NCBI GenBank assembly: GCA_036381435.1
Contig: DASVCW010000023.1
Span: 5,136-69,135 of the forward strand
Length of the DNA stretch: 64,000 nt
DNA from: Fodinibius sp036381435
GTDB lineage: Bacteria; Bacteroidota; Rhodothermia; Balneolales; Balneolaceae
Reading direction: 5' to 3'
The first letter of the stretch is position 1, and each line of letters begins with the position of its first letter. Made by a program: the position numbers and the translations under genes. The notes beneath the pieces were generated by a model. It did not search any database, was not told the DNA's origin, and saw only the letters and a list, made by a program, of their open reading frames with translations. Positions 31,800-40,747 of this stretch are shown piece after piece.

Positions 31800-34235
31800 T
31801 TGTCTTCTAAACAAAAAGCTGCGCTTTCACTCTTATTTCTATTGCTTTTGGGATGCACTATTCTTGCTATTCCTGGAATTGCTGTGGCTCAAAATAATCC
31901 TGCCTTAAGCGATACTACGGACAAAGTAGTGCGTTCTATCCGCTTTGTGGGCAATGACCAGGTTTCTGATAATACCCTCGAAGAGCTAATACGTACCCAC
32001 ACCAACCGCGAGTTCTTAGGCATTCCGCGTTTCACGCCCTGGTATTTCATCTGGCAGCTTACAGGAACATTCGGTGAACCTCCCGCCCTGCTCAACCGCG
32101 CCACCGTAGTGAATGATATTGAACGCATCAAACAATACTATAAATCAATTGGTTTTTTAAATGCTACCGTTGATACGAGTATTGTCGAATTTAAAGAAGA
32201 CCGGGTTGAAGTTTCTTTTCTCATTAGCGAAGGGCATCCGTTTACCATCAAAACGCTCCGCTATACAGGCATGCCGCAGTTTAAAGATTCAACCAAAGTC
32301 CCCCGTTTTCTTAAAGACAGCCCGCTGACCAGTGAACAGCTTAATGATTCTACCTATCTCGTAAATGAGCGTTATTCAGAAAACCGCCTTACGGAAGAGC
32401 GCCTTCGAATTATCACCTTTCTCAAAAACAATGGTTATGCTGCTGTGCAGCGGGATTCTGTGAATGTGCTGATCAAAACTGATTCAACGAAGCAGTACCA
32501 GCTTCATGCGCTTTTTACTATAGATCCGGGACAAAAATATACTTTTGGCGATCTTTATATCAGCCTTGCAGGACCGGGAGATGAAATCAGTTACCAACAG
32601 CAAGATACCGTCAGCGGCACGCCCGCCACCAAGGGTGATAACAGCATTTATCTTAGAAAGGAAAAATCGGCTCAAACAGATTTCAGCCTGCTGACTGACC
32701 AGATTCTTTTTACGCCGGGAGCCACTTTCAACAATTCACTTTATATCCGCACTGTTAATGAATTTCAAAACCTGGGGATGCTCACTATTAACGAGTTCGG
32801 GCTGAGTAAGGACGGCTCCCTGCCTGATTATTCTCAAAATGAAATCCCGGTAATGTTTTCCCTCCAAACACTGCCCAAGCATTCAATCAATTTCAATGTT
32901 TTTGGTATGAGACGCTATGGATTCGGTTCTGGAGCAGGTATTACTTATACTAATAACAATCTGTTTGGTCGTGCCGAGAACCTCCAGGTGAGCCTGAATG
33001 GAAGTTTTGAATACGTTACTTCAAACACTTTTGAGGAGATCGCAGATTCATCCAATCAGTCTTTTGAAGGACGTTTTTTTCGCAGTTTTGAAACCCGGAT
33101 TGATTATTCTCTCCCCCGACTGACCTTCCCCTTCGCCTGGCTCGATGATGAGCTTTTCTTCACCAACGCCCGAACCCGTTATTCACTTTCCTTCAGTCGT
33201 TCAAATCAGCTGCTTTTTGATATTAATTCTGATATCCGCTTTAATTTGAGCTATGAAGTGGTACATACACCCCGTTTTTCCAGCTACTTAGACCTTATCG
33301 AAGTGGACCTGCTCGACACCGAGCCCTCACCCCAGTTCAATGAATCGCTGGAAGAACAATTCGGTAATGATCCTTTTCTGCTGCAGCGGATTAAGGAGGA
33401 TTTTCGTCCCCAAATATCATCCATTTTACGCTACACTTTTCGAAGCCAGCGAACTGATTTAATACAACGGAATTTTGGGTATTACAGTGAATATTCTATC
33501 GCTTTCGGAGGCAATATTCCCTATCTCACCGATCGCTATCTGATCACGCCCGATACTCTGGAGGGCAATTTGCCGCCTATCATCCCGACTAGCCAAAACA
33601 GTTTAAGTTACAGCCGTTTTGTCAAAGGCACGGCTGATTACAGAAGATATATTCCCATTTCTGATGATGCTGTTTTTGCCTATCGCGGCTTTTTAGGAGT
33701 TGCCCTGCCCTATGGAAACAGTACTTCCATACCTTTAAACCAGCGCTTTTATGCAGGCGGCAGTAATGATATTCGGGGCTGGGATATTTACAGTTTGGGC
33801 CCCGGGGCTATCCCGCTGGATGAAGTAACGATCAACGGCGGGCAAATCAAACTTTTGGGACAGGTGGAAGTTCGCCAACGCATTATTGATGATTTTCTCT
33901 CTTCTGACTGGATTTTTGCCTGGTTTACTGATGCCGGTAATATTTGGTATGGCCCGCGGACTGATTTTCCATCATCTCAAAATATTTCAGGGGCATCTCA
34001 AAACGATTCACAGACACAGCTTTCTGCTGATCAGGAGCGTATTTTGGAATTGGGAAAATTTCAATTTGATGAATTTTACAAGCAGATTGCTGTAGGTTCA
34101 GGCCTAGGCCTTCGCCTGGATTGGGAATATGTAGTAATCCGCTTTGATTTCGCTTTCCGAATTCACGATTTACAGCGGGGTTGGTTCAACAATGGAAATG
34201 TATATTTTACCTTTGGAATCGGGCATTCGTTTTAA
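31800..34235 (+). CDS. Omp85-superfamily outer-membrane protein (TamL/BamA-like)
   Basis: 811 residues, starting with a TTG at 31800 since no in-frame ATG precedes the hydrophobic signal. The signal could be read as lipoprotein (LLLLGC) or type I (GIAVAQ). Residues about 40-250 are POTRA-like (VRSIRFVGNDQVSDNTLEEL; YYKSIGFLNATVDTS). The C-terminal half is the 16-strand barrel with FYAGGSNDIRGWDIYSLGPG near residue 645, the GGSNSIRGW motif of the TamL/Omp85 loop. It probably inserts or exports outer-membrane proteins. No TamB-like gene is adjacent. Confidence 0.88.
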   Translation: MSSKQKAALSLLFLLLLGCTILAIPGIAVAQNNPALSDTTDKVVRSIRFVGNDQVSDNTLEELIRTHTNREFLGIPRFTPWYFIWQLTGTFGEPPALLNRATVVNDIERIKQYYKSIGFLNATVDTSIVEFKEDRVEVSFLISEGHPFTIKTLRYTGMPQFKDSTKVPRFLKDSPLTSEQLNDSTYLVNERYSENRLTEERLRIITFLKNNGYAAVQRDSVNVLIKTDSTKQYQLHALFTIDPGQKYTFGDLYISLAGPGDEISYQQQDTVSGTPATKGDNSIYLRKEKSAQTDFSLLTDQILFTPGATFNNSLYIRTVNEFQNLGMLTINEFGLSKDGSLPDYSQNEIPVMFSLQTLPKHSINFNVFGMRRYGFGSGAGITYTNNNLFGRAENLQVSLNGSFEYVTSNTFEEIADSSNQSFEGRFFRSFETRIDYSLPRLTFPFAWLDDELFFTNARTRYSLSFSRSNQLLFDINSDIRFNLSYEVVHTPRFSSYLDLIEVDLLDTEPSPQFNESLEEQFGNDPFLLQRIKEDFRPQISSILRYTFRSQRTDLIQRNFGYYSEYSIAFGGNIPYLTDRYLITPDTLEGNLPPIIPTSQNSLSYSRFVKGTADYRRYIPISDDAVFAYRGFLGVALPYGNSTSIPLNQRFYAGGSNDIRGWDIYSLGPGAIPLDEVTINGGQIKLLGQVEVRQRIIDDFLSSDWIFAWFTDAGNIWYGPRTDFPSSQNISGASQNDSQTQLSADQERILELGKFQFDEFYKQIAVGSGLGLRLDWEYVVIRFDFAFRIHDLQRGWFNNGNVYFTFGIGHSF

Positions 34236-34249
34236 GGGGTAGTCAGCTT

Positions 34250-34330
34250 TCAGTTGTCAGAAGCCGACGTCAGCTTTCCTTCTTCCGGCATCCGGCTTCT
34301 AACTTCCAAATTCCGGCTTGTTAATGTAAG
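34250..34330. repeat. Intergenic GCCGGAAG-type repeats
   Basis: The gap 34236-34461 begins with CAGAAGCCGACGTCAGC and several related short units (CTTCCGGCATCCGGCTTC, AATTCCGGCTTG). They look like degenerate tandem copies of a GCCGGA-rich unit. No gene. Confidence 0.4.
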
Positions 34331-34381
34331 CTTTTGAAGGTACTTTTCGTTAACCTACTTATTTGGTTTTGCAAAACCATT

Positions 34382-34414
34382 TTGTCATCCTGAATTTAGT
34401 TCAGGATTTCTCGT
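34382..34414. repeat. Family F half-copy
   Basis: TTGTCATCCTGAATTTAGTT, then CAGGATTTCTCG: a single arm with the hairpin CCTGAA-TTCAGG, related to the elements at 1408 and 50415. Confidence 0.65.
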
Positions 34415-34461
34415 TTAAAGTTTGCAAAGCTCTCTTGTTATTCTCAAATCAACAGTAAGCT

Positions 34462-35010
34462 ATGTTTGGTTTAAAGCGGTTTAATAAAGTCCGAACCCAG
34501 GGCGAGCTTATTTTTAAGTCCAGGTTTCTTAAAAATTTAAGCACCCTTGAGCGTTCGGAATTTTTGCAGTATTGCCATCGCAGGCAGTATAACGAAAATG
34601 AATACATCTATTACCAGGGTGATCCGGGAACGGGCATGTATTTTATTGAGGAAGGAAAAGTGGAGCTTATTGTTGAGCCTGAAGCCGGGGCCGAAGCGGA
34701 AACGCAAACTTACATTATCGAGGCACCTGAAAGTTTTGGCGCCCTTTCCATAGGCTATGAATTGCGGCGCTTATCCAGTGCAAAATGCCTTGGAGATTGC
34801 ACCCTTTATGGCTTCTTCAAAGCTGATTTTGATACCTTGAAAAAACGTCATCCCGCGATCGCTGTCGAATTTATGGAGACCCTGGCGATGGTTGCGATGA
34901 AACAGTTAGAAATCGTGACAAAAGAACTTAAAAAAGTGAGTTCCGCTGAACGCGCTCTGGCCCTTCAGTTCGAAACCTATCTCACTCAACGAAAAGAAGA
35001 AACTATTTAA
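34462..35010 (+). CDS. Cyclic-nucleotide-binding-domain protein without a DNA-binding domain
   Basis: 182 residues. Residues about 25-125 form a CRP-type cNMP-binding barrel: FLKNLSTLERSEFLQYC, YIYYQGDPGTGMYFIEEGKV, PESFGALS. The phosphate-binding cassette, usually GEhALL.. with R, reads SFGALSIGYELRRLSSA. The C-terminal ~45 residues are helical (VAMKQLEIVTKELKKVSS) and lack a helix-turn-helix, so this is not a Crp-type regulator. It may sense a ligand for another protein. The gene ends 9 bases before rlmD and may be cotranscribed with it. Confidence 0.83.
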   Translation: MFGLKRFNKVRTQGELIFKSRFLKNLSTLERSEFLQYCHRRQYNENEYIYYQGDPGTGMYFIEEGKVELIVEPEAGAEAETQTYIIEAPESFGALSIGYELRRLSSAKCLGDCTLYGFFKADFDTLKKRHPAIAVEFMETLAMVAMKQLEIVTKELKKVSSAERALALQFETYLTQRKEETI

Positions 35011-35019
35011 CAGCAGCTG

Positions 35020-36432
35020 ATGTCATTTAAAAAAGGAGCCGAAGTTGACCTGACTATTGAATCGGCCGCCTTCAAAGGCAAGGGAATCGCGAAAGTAGAT
35101 GGGTATGCTGTATTTGTACCTAACACAGCGCCCGGTGACCGCGTTAAGGCTCGCATTATCAAAAAGAGAAAGCGGTACAGCGAAGCTAAATTAATTGAAG
35201 TTCTTGAAGAGGGGTCTCAACGGATCAAACCCCGATGTGATCATGCTAAAGAGTGCGGCGGTTGTAGCTGGCAGCATGTATCATACCAACACCAGCTTGA
35301 GTTTAAGCGTGAGCAAGTGCGGGATCATATGCATCGAATTGGAGGACTGACCCACCTTGAAATCAACGACACTTTCGGCTGTGATGAGATTTTCCATTAT
35401 CGAAATAAGATGGAATATTCCATCGGAAATAAACGCTGGTTAAGTCCTGAGGAAATAAACAGCGAGGAGTTTGTGAGCGATCGTTGTTTTGCTGCAGGCC
35501 TTCATGCCCCCGGCCGTTACGACAAAATTCTAAACCTCAGCGAATGTTACCTTCAAGCTCCAGTTTCTTATCAAATCCTGGATTTTGTCCGTAGCTGGTG
35601 CATAAAAAATGGTATAGAACCTTATGATGCTAACAAACAGCAAGGTTTTATGCGACATGTGGTAGTCCGAAACGCATACCACACTGAAGATTTGATGGTC
35701 AATCTGGTGACTTTTAAAAATGAGCAAAAAGTAATTAATCAGCTTTCATCCTCACTTTTAGAAGCTTTCCCTTCCATTACAACCATTGTTAACAATGTGA
35801 ATGATCAACGAAATGATACAGCTATAGGACGATATGAAAACGTAATCTATGGTCCCGGTTTTATCACTGATTACATAGGCGACTATCATTTCAAAATTAA
35901 TGCCAATGCCTTTTTTCAAACAAATACCGTGCAGGCAGAAAAACTATATCAAGTAGCACGCGACTTTGCCGATATTCAACCCGGCGATACCATTTTTGAT
36001 CTATATTGCGGAGTAGGAACTCTCACTCTCTTCTTAAGTGATAGAGCAAAAGAGGTAATCGGAATAGAATTGGTTGATGTAGCCGTTAAAAATGCACGAA
36101 AAAATGCCGGAGAAAACGGTATTGAAAATGTGGCTTTTGTTGAGGGTGATATGCGGGATGTATTCACTCAAGAAATCACCGGCAGGCATGGAAGACCTGA
36201 TTGCCTAATTACTGATCCACCCCGGGCCGGTATGCATCCTGATGTAGTTGAACGCTTAAACGAACTAAAAGTGCCGAAAATGGTTTATGTGAGCTGCAAC
36301 AGTTCAACCATGGCTCGGGATTTGAAAGAGTTAAAAAAAGTGTATGATGTTTTAGAAGTTCAACCGGTAGATATGTTTCCCCAGACCTATCATATTGAAA
36401 CGGTTGCAAAGCTGCGGTTGAAGCAATCATAG
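35020..36432 (+). CDS. rlmD: 23S rRNA (uracil-C5)-methyltransferase, RumA/RlmD type
   Basis: 470 residues. An N-terminal TRAM domain (KGIAKVDGYAVFVPNTAPGD) is followed by the Fe4S4 cysteines in CDHAKECGGCSWQH near residue 70, the central domain and the SAM domain (DLYCGVGTLTLFLS near residue 328). The catalytic site DPPRAGMH and VSCNSSTMARDL (nucleophile Cys near 425) is intact. Such enzymes methylate U1939 or U747 of 23S rRNA; in FCB bacteria the exact target is assigned only by homology. The ATG follows the cNMP-binding gene closely. Confidence 0.92.
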   Translation: MSFKKGAEVDLTIESAAFKGKGIAKVDGYAVFVPNTAPGDRVKARIIKKRKRYSEAKLIEVLEEGSQRIKPRCDHAKECGGCSWQHVSYQHQLEFKREQVRDHMHRIGGLTHLEINDTFGCDEIFHYRNKMEYSIGNKRWLSPEEINSEEFVSDRCFAAGLHAPGRYDKILNLSECYLQAPVSYQILDFVRSWCIKNGIEPYDANKQQGFMRHVVVRNAYHTEDLMVNLVTFKNEQKVINQLSSSLLEAFPSITTIVNNVNDQRNDTAIGRYENVIYGPGFITDYIGDYHFKINANAFFQTNTVQAEKLYQVARDFADIQPGDTIFDLYCGVGTLTLFLSDRAKEVIGIELVDVAVKNARKNAGENGIENVAFVEGDMRDVFTQEITGRHGRPDCLITDPPRAGMHPDVVERLNELKVPKMVYVSCNSSTMARDLKELKKVYDVLEVQPVDMFPQTYHIETVAKLRLKQS

Positions 36433-36479
36433 TTGTGAAAGAGCCGTGCCATAGGGCTTCGAGATACTCCTGAACTTCA

Positions 36480-36502
36480 AGACGGGAGTACAACTCCCTT
36501 TA
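36480..36502. repeat. Family E repeat
   Basis: GACGGGAGTACAACTCCCTT: one hairpin unit of the type seen at 8745 and 49621, just after rlmD. Confidence 0.6.
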
Positions 36503-36546
36503 GCTTTGTTTAGAGATATATATGGCATGTTTTTTGGATAAAGATA

Positions 36547-36697
36547 TGTAGGTCGGGCATCTTGCCCGACAGGGAAAGAATATAAACCGGCAGAGAAATT
36601 TGGAGGGGCACAATCCGAAATTAGAAAGGTTCTTCTAATTCTAAATCTTAACCGTTTTAATTATAGCTTATTGAGGGGCAAGATGCCCGTCCTACAT
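36547..36697. repeat. Family G inverted repeat, 151 bases
   Basis: The gap 36433-36797 is filled by repeats. TGTAGGTCGGGCATCTTGCC + CGACA at the left is mirrored by GGGGCAAGATGCCCG + TCCTACA at the right. Each end is a short hairpin (GGCATCTTGCC; GGCAAGATGCC). About 100 AT-rich bases lie between. A single related end is at 63657. No coding potential. It looks like a MITE-like element. Confidence 0.78.
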
Positions 36698-36797
36698 TTA
36701 TGGAAAAGGCGCTGAAAAATCCGAGCGAAAAAATGACCTGAATTTCAAAAATTGCTTCACTACATTGTGCTTTGATTTTTAAAAGTAATTCACTGCT

Positions 36798-38576
36798 GTG
36801 CAAAAACCTTCAGATAATTTTAGAATATTTTTTGTGTCAGGCTTGGCCGCTGTTATTGGCCTGGTATCCGGTTTTATTGCCTATCTTTTATATCTGCTTA
36901 TAGGATTTTTGGGGAATCTGATCTTTTTTCAGGAAATATCTACCGCCCTCCCCGAAATGCAGTACCATACGCTCGGCTGGCTTGTCATCATTATTCCTGC
37001 TATCGGTGGGCTTATTGTAGCTGTGATGGCTAAATACGGAACCCCTAAAATTAAAGGCCATGGTATTCCTGAAGCCATGGAAGCCGTACTTACAAACAAG
37101 AGTAAAATTCACCCTAAGGTTGGAATTTTGAAGCCTTTATCGGCTGCTATAGCTATCGGAACCGGCGGCCCTTACGGTGCGGAAGGCCCTATCATTCAAA
37201 CCGGAGGTGCTTTTGGTTCTGTTTTAGGACAATTGGTTCGAACTTCCGCAACCGAACGTAAAGTACTGCTGGCCTGCGGAGCGGCCGGCGGTATGGCAGC
37301 GACCTTCAATACTCCTATCGCGGCCGTTATTATCGCCATAGAATTGCTGCTGTTTGAATTTAAAGCGCGTTCGTTCATTCCACTGGTAATTTCAAGCGCC
37401 CTGGCTACCGCTGTTCACTTCTTCCTGATAGGAAGCGGACCGCTTATTGAAATGGTGCCCACTAATTTTGGCATCCCTGAAGGCCTCCCTTTTTATATCA
37501 TATTAGGCCTTATTTGCGGGGTAGCGGCAGTCGGATTTAAAAGAATGTTCTACTGGGTAGAAGACCAGTTTGAAAAACTGCCGGTAGATGAATTTTGGTT
37601 ACCCGCCATTGGGGGATTAGGCCTTGGCATCATCGCATACTTTTTTCCCATGGTTTTAGGTATCGGTTATGATATCATTTCCGGAATCCTCAACAACGAG
37701 TTTACTTTAACCATCCTGATCAGCATCATGGTTTTTAAATCCTTAGCGTTGATGTTATCGCTCGGTTCAGGTACTTCAGGTGGATTGTTAGCGCCGATGT
37801 TTATGTCCGGTGCGGCACTTGGCGGCGCTTATGCGATTATTTTAAATATGGTTATTCCCGGTATTGAACTGGCCCCGGGAGCTTATGCCCTGGTAGCTAT
37901 GGCCGCTGTATTCGGTGCGGCTTCACGTTCAACCTTCGCGCTCATCATTTTCGCTTTTGAGATCACCCAGGATTATGATGCGATTTTACCCCTCATGCTG
38001 GTTTGTGTTATCGCTGACGCCATCGGTCTGTTGCTGATGAAAAATACCATCATGACAGAAAAACTGGAACGAAGAGGGCTTCGTGTTCAGCAAGATTATG
38101 AGGTAGACGTACTTTTCAGGGTAACCGTTGGTGAAGTAATGGATCCTGATCCTCAAACGGTTGCAGAAAATACGCCTTTAAAAGATTTAGCTGATAAAAT
38201 TACAAGCCACGACCCGTCTGTAACCCGTCACCAGGGCTTACTTATTGTTGATGATGAAAATAATCTAAAAGGAATAGTCACCCGTGGTGATGTGATTCGA
38301 AACTTACGAGATATTTCAACCGGTAATAACACCGTTCTGGAAGCCGGTACTACTGACCCGGTGCTTACATATCCCGATGAACTGCTACACACGGCTATTG
38401 AAAAAATGATTTCGAATGATATTGGCCGGCTGCCCGTAGTCGAAAGGGATAATCCTAAAAAGATTGCCGGTTACCTGGGACGCACCGGTATTTTAGATGC
38501 GCGTTCTAAATACTATCATGAAGCATCACAGCGAGAAAGAGAATGGTTCAAAGGCTCGGCTTCAATCACAGGATAG
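36798..38576 (+). CDS. ClC-type chloride channel/transporter with CBS domains
   Basis: 592 residues from a GTG at 36798. Ten or more membrane segments span residues about 10-415. Selectivity motifs: GHGIPEAME (GSGIP position) near residue 95, GTGGPYGAEGPI near 120 with the gating glutamate in AEGP, and GSGTSGGLLAPM near 330. Residues about 445-580 hold two CBS domains (VGEVMDPDPQTVAE; TTDPVLTYPDELL, NDIGRLPVVE), which bind adenine nucleotides. Length and the C-terminal CBS pair are typical of bacterial ClC antiporters or channels. It stands alone between repeat-filled gaps. Confidence 0.93.
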   Translation: MQKPSDNFRIFFVSGLAAVIGLVSGFIAYLLYLLIGFLGNLIFFQEISTALPEMQYHTLGWLVIIIPAIGGLIVAVMAKYGTPKIKGHGIPEAMEAVLTNKSKIHPKVGILKPLSAAIAIGTGGPYGAEGPIIQTGGAFGSVLGQLVRTSATERKVLLACGAAGGMAATFNTPIAAVIIAIELLLFEFKARSFIPLVISSALATAVHFFLIGSGPLIEMVPTNFGIPEGLPFYIILGLICGVAAVGFKRMFYWVEDQFEKLPVDEFWLPAIGGLGLGIIAYFFPMVLGIGYDIISGILNNEFTLTILISIMVFKSLALMLSLGSGTSGGLLAPMFMSGAALGGAYAIILNMVIPGIELAPGAYALVAMAAVFGAASRSTFALIIFAFEITQDYDAILPLMLVCVIADAIGLLLMKNTIMTEKLERRGLRVQQDYEVDVLFRVTVGEVMDPDPQTVAENTPLKDLADKITSHDPSVTRHQGLLIVDDENNLKGIVTRGDVIRNLRDISTGNNTVLEAGTTDPVLTYPDELLHTAIEKMISNDIGRLPVVERDNPKKIAGYLGRTGILDARSKYYHEASQREREWFKGSASITG

Positions 38577-38585
38577 GCAACCGCA

Positions 38586-38658
38586 GAATATCGAATATTG
38601 AACAAGGAATATCGAAAGGCTTCATCATTCGATATTCCTTGTTCAATATTCGATATTC
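38586..38658. repeat. Perfect 31-bp inverted repeat
   Basis: GAATATCGAATATTGAACAA + GGAATATCGAA (38586-38616) is repeated exactly in inverted sense at 38628-38658 around an 11-base loop. It lies between the ClC gene and the convergent phosphoesterase gene and could terminate both. The arms contain the palindromic unit GAATATC/GATATTC several times. Confidence 0.88.
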
Positions 38659-38666
38659 CCTATTCC

Positions 38667-39170
38667 TTACTCTCCCTTTTTGCCGAGATTGATAGCTTCT
38701 ACATCCTGTATGTGACCGTCATTAATAGTAAAACGAACGCAGGTCCGATAAACCTGAAATCCCTGTCTTCCTGCCGCTCCGGGATTTAAGAAAAGCATTT
38801 TATTTTTTTCCTGGTCGCGGCCTATTTTTAAGATATGCGAATGCCCGCAAATAAAAAGAGAAGGTGGATTCTGTTCCATCTCTTGTCGGATGGGAAGGCA
38901 GTAACGGCCCAAAGTACCGCCAATATGCGTCATCCAAATATCAATACCCTGGCGATTAAAACGCTGGTGTAAAGGATATTCTTTACGAATATCCTGACCA
39001 TCAATATTGCCATAAACACCAGTTACAGGGGCAATTTCATTAAGCTGATCGGCTATTTCAATTGTACCAAAATCACCGGCATGCCAGATCTCATCCCGGT
39101 CATCGAAGTAGTCAAAAATCTGGGGGTCAAGATAATTATGAGTATCCGAAATTATTCCAACTTTGATCAT
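38667..39170 (-). CDS. YfcE/MJ0936-type metallophosphoesterase
   Basis: 167 residues from the ATG at 39170 (MIKVGIISDTHNYL); the frame upstream begins with a TTG only. All calcineurin-like metal-ligand motifs are present: ISDTH near residue 8, WHAGDFG near 33, YGNIDGQ near 56, THIGG near 90 and CGHSHI near 115. These cytoplasmic enzymes hydrolyse phosphodiesters or phosphomonoesters; the natural substrate is unknown. Divergent from the glycosyltransferase gene. Confidence 0.92.
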   Translation of the reverse strand: MIKVGIISDTHNYLDPQIFDYFDDRDEIWHAGDFGTIEIADQLNEIAPVTGVYGNIDGQDIRKEYPLHQRFNRQGIDIWMTHIGGTLGRYCLPIRQEMEQNPPSLFICGHSHILKIGRDQEKNKMLFLNPGAAGRQGFQVYRTCVRFTINDGHIQDVEAINLGKKGE

Positions 39171-39258
39171 ATCCAATTCTTTCTCATTTTCAGCACAAAT
39201 AATAGCGATGTTTTTTGCTTATGTAAATACGAATCCACGAAAATAAGAAACATTTAAT

Positions 39259-40305
39259 TTGGCTGATTCAATTCATAACCTGCGTTTTAGTATTATCATC
39301 GTCTCCTGGAATGCTCTTTCTCTGTTGAAGGACTATTTACCGAGCGTAGCGGCTACCGATTATCCTGAGTTTGAAATTATTTTAGCGGATAACGCTTCAA
39401 CAGACGGATCAAAAAAATGGGTGCGGGAGCATTTTCCGGATATAAAAATTGCCGCTTTTGACGAAAATCACGGTTATTGCGGCGGGAATAATCGAGCCGC
39501 ACCCTATGCCACAGGTGATATTCTCCTCTTTTTGAATAATGATGTGCGGGTTGAACCGAACTGGCTTGACGGTTTAGCCGATTGTTTTGATGATGATCCC
39601 GAAATTGCTGCTGTTCAACCTAAAATGCTTTCTGATGAACAGCCAGAATACTTTGAATATGCAGGTGCTGCGGGGGGATTTTTAGACCGCTTCGGCTATC
39701 CGTTTTGCCGGGGACGTATTTTTGATACGGTTGAAAAAGATCATGGCCAGTACGATAATCAAACCAATATCTTCTGGGCCAGCGGGGCAGCTTTAGCCAT
39801 TCGGAGAGAAGCATTTACGGCTGCGGGAGGATTTGATGAAGATTTTGAATTCCATATGGAAGAAATAGATCTTTGCTGGCGTCTTTGGACGAATGGCTAT
39901 AAGATTCAGTTTTGCCCCGAAAGTATAGTTTACCATTTGGGCGGTGGATCAATGCCAATGGGATCACCCCGCAAAGTGTACTATAATTACCGCAATAATC
40001 TTAAAATGCTTTGGAAGAACTGCAGCATCGATACACTCTACTGGCGCTTCCCGATTCGTTACTGTCTTGATGTTGCCGCGTCCCTTCGCTCGCTTGTCAA
40101 TGCAGATTGGCAGGAATTTAAAGCCATTATCCGTGCTCATTGTGATTTTTGGCGCTCTTTTCATCAAACACAAATAAAACGGGCTGATTTACTGCGCGAA
40201 CGAAAAACGGATTCCGACCCTGAAGCTATGCTACCTATAATTATTATCTGGGAATACTTTAAAAAGAAGAAAAGGACTTTCAGGGAGATAAACTCTTCAA
40301 CTTGA
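39259..40305 (+). CDS. Glycosyltransferase family 2
   Basis: 348 residues. A stop codon at 39244 leaves only TTG at 39259 as start. FSIIIVSWNALSLL begins the GT-A fold, followed by IILADNASTDGSKKW near residue 40, LLFLNNDVRVEPNWLDGL near 90, and FWASGAALAIRREAF with GGFDEDFEFHMEEIDLCWRL near 195, the typical rhamnosyl-type acceptor segment. It transfers a sugar to a cell-surface polymer or lipid. No polysaccharide cluster surrounds it. The last 80 residues are basic and may contact the membrane. Confidence 0.92.
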   Translation: MADSIHNLRFSIIIVSWNALSLLKDYLPSVAATDYPEFEIILADNASTDGSKKWVREHFPDIKIAAFDENHGYCGGNNRAAPYATGDILLFLNNDVRVEPNWLDGLADCFDDDPEIAAVQPKMLSDEQPEYFEYAGAAGGFLDRFGYPFCRGRIFDTVEKDHGQYDNQTNIFWASGAALAIRREAFTAAGGFDEDFEFHMEEIDLCWRLWTNGYKIQFCPESIVYHLGGGSMPMGSPRKVYYNYRNNLKMLWKNCSIDTLYWRFPIRYCLDVAASLRSLVNADWQEFKAIIRAHCDFWRSFHQTQIKRADLLRERKTDSDPEAMLPIIIIWEYFKKKKRTFREINSST

Positions 40306-40747
40306 AGTTTAAGCATTTAGTACCTCAATCTTAGTTGGGGTGAATTCTTCGAAGGGATGGCTTCAGCAAAAATTCATATTTCAACATTCCAGCCCCCGGC
40401 CTTAGAAAAGTTGGGCACCTTGGATGAGCCGAAGGCAGAGCGTTAAAAAATTATTTCTGTTTGAGGACCGGAGGGACGAGTTAAATAATTTTAGCGAAGC
40501 TGCAGGCCATCAGCCCAAGTTTTCGTAGCCGGCGATTTTTTTGGTTCGTTTTTTCATCGCTGAAAAAATGAACAGGAAAAGACCATATGGCACAGAACAC
40601 TGAATCAGTCAGCAGCTTTCCTTTGTGCCTTTGGTCCCGAAGCTTTCGGGATAAACGTTGATAAAAATCTTTAGAAGGAAATCTTCATCATTCACCCAAA
40701 GGAATGCCTATGACAAATTCCCGTGCTATTGATGAGCTGAAAAAGTT
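40306..40747. repeat. Gene-less gap with a structured dispersed-element sequence
   Basis: No coding sequence. The part 40440-40600 reads GAGGACCGGAGGGACGAGTT, then GCGAAGCTGCAGGCCATCAG, then GTAGCCGGCGATTTTTTTGG, and closes with the stem TTTTTTCATCGCTGAAAAAA (40549-40568). It has the look of a dispersed FCB-group intergenic element that I have seen in other genomes but cannot name. A CCCGAAGCTTTCGGG hairpin lies at 40636-40650. Confidence 0.5.
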
